From contig JAVEEH010000016.1 in the NCBI GenBank assembly GCA_030840545.1, positions 1-15,608 of the forward strand: a stretch of DNA of 15,608 bases. Direction: 5' to 3'. The notes under the pieces are model-generated. The model was not told the DNA's origin. It did no database searches and saw only the letters and a program-made list of their open reading frames with translations. Position numbers and translations under genes: made by a program. Below are positions 12,110 to 15,608 of the stretch, piece by piece (position 1 is the stretch's first letter; the number at the start of each line of letters is the position of its first letter). Source of the stretch: Frankiaceae bacterium. GTDB lineage: Bacteria; Actinomycetota; Actinomycetes; JAFAQI01.

Positions 12110-13971
12110 GTCAAGTCCGGATCTGCACTGTTCAAGAGCCGCATCGCCTCGTGGTCCTCGGGCCGCCACTCATACCCGGTCCGGGCCGCGCGCTGAGCGG
12201 TGACGGACAGGCACGTGACCGCCCGCCCGGCGACCCGTCCGGTTGTCTGCCAGGACTCGTCGAACGGTGCCCGGCCACCGAGTGGCAGGACGTCGACGGC
12301 GCGTCCACGGGCGCCGCGCCACACCCAGCGGCGGGACAGCGCCACCCCGGCCGCGGTGCTGCGTTGACGCAACGTGAAGCCGAGGGGTCGCAGCGCCGCT
12401 GCGACGACCTCCTCGTCGGTCTCCGCGGGCACCACGAGGTCGAGGTCTGCGTGTCGTCGGGTCCGGTGGCCGACCAGTGCGTCGACACCCCAGCCACCGG
12501 CGAGACATGCCTCGACTCCGGCGCGGTGGAGCCGGTCGAGCACGGCGAGGACCTGTGCCTCGTCCATGCCGGCCCATCGGGCCAGGAACCGGCGACCGCG
12601 GGTGGTTTCCTCGAGCGCCGCCCGGGACGGGCGCCGGGCCAGCCGCCCGACAGCCCCGACCTTGCCGGCCAGCCGACCGCGGCGGCGGGTGGGTTCACCG
12701 GTCAGCACCTTCCACAGCACCGTCGCGAGCCCATCGTCGCGGAACACCGGCACGCGGCGCAGGCACCACGGGTCGGTGCCGGCGCCGTTGCGCCCGAACT
12801 GCGTCGTGTAGGCCAGCCGGAACCCGGCCGCGACCGCGGCGTCGCGGACGTCGGCATCGTGCAGACCGTGCGGGTAGGCCATCGCGGCGAGGGGCCGCTG
12901 CAGCTCGCGGGCAAGGTCCTCGCGCGATCCGTCGAGCTGCGCACGGAGCTCGTCCGCCGGCAGCTCGGTCAGGGCCATGTGCCGGCGGGCGTGACCGCCG
13001 ACGCCGACGCCGTCGGCCTCGATCACTCGTAGGCGGTCCCAGTCGGCCAGCGGTTCGTCGTCGACAGCCCACCCAGGAGTCGGATGGGCTCGGTGCCAGG
13101 CCGAGTCGGCCAGCCCTCCCACATCGGCGGTCGGCACGAACAGCTGGGCCTGCACGCCGGCAACGCGGAGCGGCTCGGTGCAGTCGAGGAAGCCGTCATC
13201 GGCGGTGACGACAAAGCGTCGGCGCGGCATCGGTGCCGCGTCGTGATGAATCGCATCGAGCTCGCCGGTCGTCATCGGCTGATAGCCGAGGCGCCGCAAC
13301 AGCGCCATCTGCGCGGCGAACGCCGCGGGTGGCACGTCGATGAGCTCCTGGTCGGGTTTGTGGTCGTCGCTGATGCGGTGGTAGCTCAGCACGACGTAGG
13401 AGCGCGTCCATCGCCGCCATTCCGCAGCTGTCGACGCGGCGCGTGCACCGGCCCAGAAGGCGATGTCGGCAGCGAGACCGACTGCGCCCGCCGAACCGGT
13501 CACCGCAGCCCGGACGGCGAGCCGCCACAGCAGCCGGCGGGCGAGCAGGCGGCGGGCCAGCCGGGTCCGCCAGCCCGCTTCGGTCCACGACCCCAGCTGC
13601 AGCTCAGCCAACAACGAGGCGTCGTCGCGAACGACGCCGACGGACTCACGGCCGCGCCGGTGGCTGAGCGAGCAGAGCTCGCCGGCGCCGGCGAGGAGAG
13701 CCGGCTCGCCCCAGCTGAGGGTCATTCCTGCGCGCCGCGCCCGGATCGCCACGGCTTCCGCGGCGGCTGGTCCATCGCCCGACGCCGGTCGCAGACCTGC
13801 CGCCGCGGCGCCACTGACCGCGACGACGACCGCGTCGAACGGTCGTACGACGCACGGCCAGCTGCTGCGTCGGTGCACCGGCCGGGCCAACCACTCGCCG
13901 GTCGGCGACCCGGGCGGTCCTGCGACCGAGGTGAGCACGACCGACCGTTCGGCATCCATCTGGTGGCTCAC
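12106..13971 (-). CDS. Polysaccharide deacetylase fused to aminoglycoside-adenylyltransferase-like nucleotidyltransferase
   Basis: This 621-residue protein has three parts. Residues 1 to about 190 are unassigned; parts such as AVAIRARRAGMTLSWGEPALL faintly recall the end of a family 2 glycosyltransferase. Residues 193-420 are a NodB-type deacetylase: SYHR (197-199), TADDG with Asp258 and Asp259, the metal pair His327-x3-His331, and MAYPHG (364-369). Residues 475-610 resemble ANT(2'')-type nucleotidyltransferases: AGGWGVDAL (Gly492-Asp497), then HADLDLVV with Asp509 and Asp511. The GTG start overlaps the glycosyltransferase stop (GTGA) and its own stop overlaps the next GTG. No signal peptide is seen, so it seems cytosolic, unlike most extracellular deacetylases. 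Antibiotic resistance should not be inferred from the nucleotidyltransferase domain. Confidence 0.82.
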   Translation of the reverse strand: MSHQMDAERSVVLTSVAGPPGSPTGEWLARPVHRRSSWPCVVRPFDAVVVAVSGAAAAGLRPASGDGPAAAEAVAIRARRAGMTLSWGEPALLAGAGELCSLSHRRGRESVGVVRDDASLLAELQLGSWTEAGWRTRLARRLLARRLLWRLAVRAAVTGSAGAVGLAADIAFWAGARAASTAAEWRRWTRSYVVLSYHRISDDHKPDQELIDVPPAAFAAQMALLRRLGYQPMTTGELDAIHHDAAPMPRRRFVVTADDGFLDCTEPLRVAGVQAQLFVPTADVGGLADSAWHRAHPTPGWAVDDEPLADWDRLRVIEADGVGVGGHARRHMALTELPADELRAQLDGSREDLARELQRPLAAMAYPHGLHDADVRDAAVAAGFRLAYTTQFGRNGAGTDPWCLRRVPVFRDDGLATVLWKVLTGEPTRRRGRLAGKVGAVGRLARRPSRAALEETTRGRRFLARWAGMDEAQVLAVLDRLHRAGVEACLAGGWGVDALVGHRTRRHADLDLVVPAETDEEVVAAALRPLGFTLRQRSTAAGVALSRRWVWRGARGRAVDVLPLGGRAPFDESWQTTGRVAGRAVTCLSVTAQRAARTGYEWRPEDHEAMRLLNSADPDLT

Positions 13972-15056
13972 CGCCGGGCTCCCGTGCGCGGCTCGAGCAG
14001 CCAGAGGGCGTCCCGCTCGACCGTGCTGACGACCGCGATGCCGTCGGCGCGCACGGCGTCAACGCCGGGCAGGACCCGAAGCGTGAAGGGTCCGGCGGCG
14101 TAGCGGAACTCCGGCTGCGGTTCGTAACGTGCAGGCAGTGGCCGGATCGACTCGCCACCGATCGTCGCCGCGACGTGCTCGGGCATCCGTGCCAGCACCG
14201 GGCGCGGGCTTTCGGACCGTTCGACACCGAGCAGGCCACCGAGGAAACCGGCTGCCGTCCGGACGGCCTCGCGCCGCCGTTGCCGGTCTCGCCCGCGCAG
14301 GCCGGTCAGCCAGCTCTGGCCGAGGCTGGCTGTGTAGCGGGCGGTCAGGCCGGCGTCACGACGGCGGCGGGCGACAGCACCTGCACCGTGACCGTAGGGG
14401 CGCCTCGACGCGAGATGCTCCGCCGACGTCTTGGTGGGGTGGAACACGACCGCGTCCGGAGTCCAGACGAGCGGATGTCCGCCGCGCAGCATCCGCACGA
14501 TGACATCCGACTCCTCCCCGGCGCGGCCCGGCGCGGCTGCGCCGAGTGCGACGTCGAAGCCACCGATCGCTGACAAGAGCGGCCGGCGGAACACCATGTT
14601 GCCGCCGGTGCCCACCACCCACGGTGGTGTCGACGGACGACGGAACACTCGCGCCGCCTCGCCGCTCACTTCGCAGTAGGGGATGCCGTCCGTGTCGAGT
14701 GGCGCCACGGCGCCGAACACCCCGGCGGCGTACGGATGTTCGTCGAACGCGTGCAGCACCGCAGCCACCCAGCCGACGTCCACCGCCTCGTCATCGTCGA
14801 CGAAGCCGACGAGAGGCGCCGTGGCTTCGGCGAGTCCGCGGTTGCGCGCGTAGGACAGCCCGACCGGGAACACGTCGAGGACGCGCACGCCGCCCGGCAG
14901 CCCGGCCGGTGGCGCCTGTCCCTGCCAGACGACGAGGACCTCTGCCGCGACACCGGCATCGGCGGCGGAGCGCAAGAGGTCATCGACGGTGCGCTCGACC
15001 CGGGCCAGCCCTAAGGTGGCCACGACGACGGTCAGGCGCACGTCGTCGCGAGTCAC
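13968..15056 (-). CDS. Family 2 glycosyltransferase
   Basis: The 362-residue protein has a GT-A fold: RLTVVVATLG at the start (residues 7-16), LSYARNRGLAEA (67-78), and the nucleotide-sugar/metal motif VDDDE (Asp87-Asp89). The acceptor-side block is GTGGNMVFRR (149-158) then GGFD and GEESDV (180-185). After about residue 230 comes a basic helical region and a C-terminal stretch of unknown function. There is no membrane helix. The start GTG at 15056 is chosen because it opens the fold directly and has GGGGAGG just upstream, though the spacing is short (about 3 nt). An upstream in-frame extension to 15284 would run through the divergent gene. It is first in the minus-strand operon. Confidence 0.87.
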   Translation of the reverse strand: MTRDDVRLTVVVATLGLARVERTVDDLLRSAADAGVAAEVLVVWQGQAPPAGLPGGVRVLDVFPVGLSYARNRGLAEATAPLVGFVDDDEAVDVGWVAAVLHAFDEHPYAAGVFGAVAPLDTDGIPYCEVSGEAARVFRRPSTPPWVVGTGGNMVFRRPLLSAIGGFDVALGAAAPGRAGEESDVIVRMLRGGHPLVWTPDAVVFHPTKTSAEHLASRRPYGHGAGAVARRRRDAGLTARYTASLGQSWLTGLRGRDRQRRREAVRTAAGFLGGLLGVERSESPRPVLARMPEHVAATIGGESIRPLPARYEPQPEFRYAAGPFTLRVLPGVDAVRADGIAVVSTVERDALWLLEPRTGARR

Positions 15057-15160
15057 GGTCCTCCCCGATTGGCCCACCGATCGTAACGAGGCGGTCCGGT
15101 CAAAGGACCGAAACGGGCATGTCGCCTGACATCTCAACGTCGCAGCGAAGGGAAGCCGCG
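15057..15160. promoter_or_regulatory. Divergent intergenic region with palindrome
   Basis: The 104-nt gap between divergent glycosyltransferase genes must hold at least one promoter. It contains CGGTCC-ggtcaaa-GGACCG (15092-15110), a perfect 6-bp inverted repeat, followed by AAACGGGCAT (15111-15120). A second small repeat is ATGTC-gcct-GACAT (15119-15132). On the minus strand, TACGAT (15085-15080) is a possible -10 box placing transcription start about 15-17 nt before the GTG. A matching -35 at normal spacing is not seen. The palindrome could be an operator serving both genes. Confidence 0.45.
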
Positions 15161-15608
15161 GTGCCGCGAGTGCTCGTGGTGACGGCCCAACTGCCGTTTC
15201 CCGAGGGCGGTGCAGCCGGTCGTTGTGTGGCCGCGATGGCGCGGGGGCTGGTCGGTCACGCCCTCGACGTGAAGACCCTGGCACCCCGGCAGGACTTCGC
15301 CCTGGACGGTGTCCCGCCGCCCGACCTCGACGTCACGGTCGTGCCGGTGACAGGCGCCCCCGCCGGCGGCGTCCGCGCCCGGTTGTCGCGGCTGCGCGCC
15401 CCGTTGTCCGAGCTCACGGCGCCGGCCTTCGCCGACGCGGTGCGCGCAGCCGCGCGCGGAGCCGACCTCGTGCACCTCGACCAGGTCGAGACGGCATGCC
15501 TCGCGCCGCTGCTTCCGGCGAGAGTGCCGGTGGCCCTGCATCTGCACTACCGCGCGCTGCAGGACGCACGCCTCGGGCGGCCCTGGCGGCCGTCGTTCCG
15601 GCATCGGC
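15161..15608 (+). CDS. GT-B (family 4-like) glycosyltransferase, 3' end outside window
   Basis: An open frame runs from GTG 15161 to the window end (149 codons) with GAAGGGAAG (15147-15155) as ribosome-binding site. It begins PRVLVVTAQLPFPEGGAAGR and continues with a helix AMARGL, the usual Rossmann-fold opening of family 4 glycosyltransferases with the donor-side glycine-rich loop. Further on, GADLVHLDQVETACLAPLL and VPVALHLHYRALQ match the acceptor-domain pattern of beta strand, histidine and helix. The sugar-nucleotide-binding C-terminal domain is beyond the window, so specificity is unknown. It is divergent from the minus-strand operon and probably belongs to the same glycan locus. Confidence 0.78.
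   Translation, partial: MPRVLVVTAQLPFPEGGAAGRCVAAMARGLVGHALDVKTLAPRQDFALDGVPPPDLDVTVVPVTGAPAGGVRARLSRLRAPLSELTAPAFADAVRAAARGADLVHLDQVETACLAPLLPARVPVALHLHYRALQDARLGRPWRPSFRHR

Noticed and set aside
12110..12169. Longer start for the 2H phosphoesterase
   Set aside because: The GTGA overlap at 12106-12109 and the family-typical opening support the shorter start.
12138..12546. Reading the nucleotidyltransferase domain as an aminoglycoside resistance determinant
   Set aside because: The family resemblance is real, but the domain is fused to a deacetylase within a glycosyltransferase operon. Most such chromosomal homologues have no shown resistance role.
12004..13032. 342-codon plus-strand frame opposite the deacetylase fusion
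   Set aside because: The minus strand encodes clear deacetylase and nucleotidyltransferase motifs; the plus frame is low-complexity shadow sequence.
15057..15284. Upstream extension of the family 2 glycosyltransferase to 15284
   Set aside because: It would cover the divergent intergenic region and the start of the plus-strand glycosyltransferase, and the added residues show no domain.

Overview
The window is very GC-rich and gene-dense, with frequent GTG starts and 4-nt stop/start overlaps. Its gene order adk-map-infA-rpmJ-rpsM-rpsK-rpsD-rpoA-rplQ-truA is the end of the spc/alpha ribosomal protein region of an actinomycete. The RpoA N-terminus (MLIAQRPTL...) and the long acidic tail on L17 also fit Actinomycetota. 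I cannot name a genus.

Region 1 (1-6105, + strand) is conserved housekeeping. It holds adenylate kinase (5' end cut by the window), methionine aminopeptidase, IF-1, L36, S13, S11, S4, RNA polymerase alpha, L17 and tRNA pseudouridine synthase A. A candidate promoter lies before infA. The rpmJ-rpsM gap carries a run of hairpins, including a 12-nt pairing that would lock up the rpsM start codon.

Region 2 (6102-8761, + strand) continues without a gap. truA overlaps by ATGA a GNAT-fold acyltransferase of the CelD/BcsL type. Two bases after its stop comes a polytopic flippase of the polysaccharide-export (Wzx) type. Surface-polysaccharide genes are thus joined directly to the translation operon.

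Region 3 (8762-11619, + strand) is one large secreted protein. It has a signal peptide, a purple-acid-phosphatase-like metallophosphoesterase domain, and three alternating pairs of an IPT/TIG domain and a second Ig-sized module that I cannot assign.

Region 4 (11603-15056, - strand) is a tightly coupled three-gene operon: a family 2 glycosyltransferase, a polysaccharide deacetylase fused to an aminoglycoside-adenylyltransferase-like nucleotidyltransferase, and a small 2'-5' RNA ligase-like 2H phosphoesterase. Both junctions are GTGA overlaps. The last gene runs 17 nt into the convergent metallophosphoesterase gene.

Region 5 (15057-15608) is a divergent intergenic region with a palindrome, followed by the start of a GT-B (family 4) glycosyltransferase that runs off the window.

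Read together, regions 2-5 look like an exopolysaccharide or cell-surface glycan locus (acyl transfer, export, glycosyl transfer, deacetylation, perhaps nucleotidyl decoration) placed next to the ribosomal operon. No RNA genes, CRISPR arrays, insertion sequences or prophage genes were seen, and no stretch over 300 bases lacks a gene.
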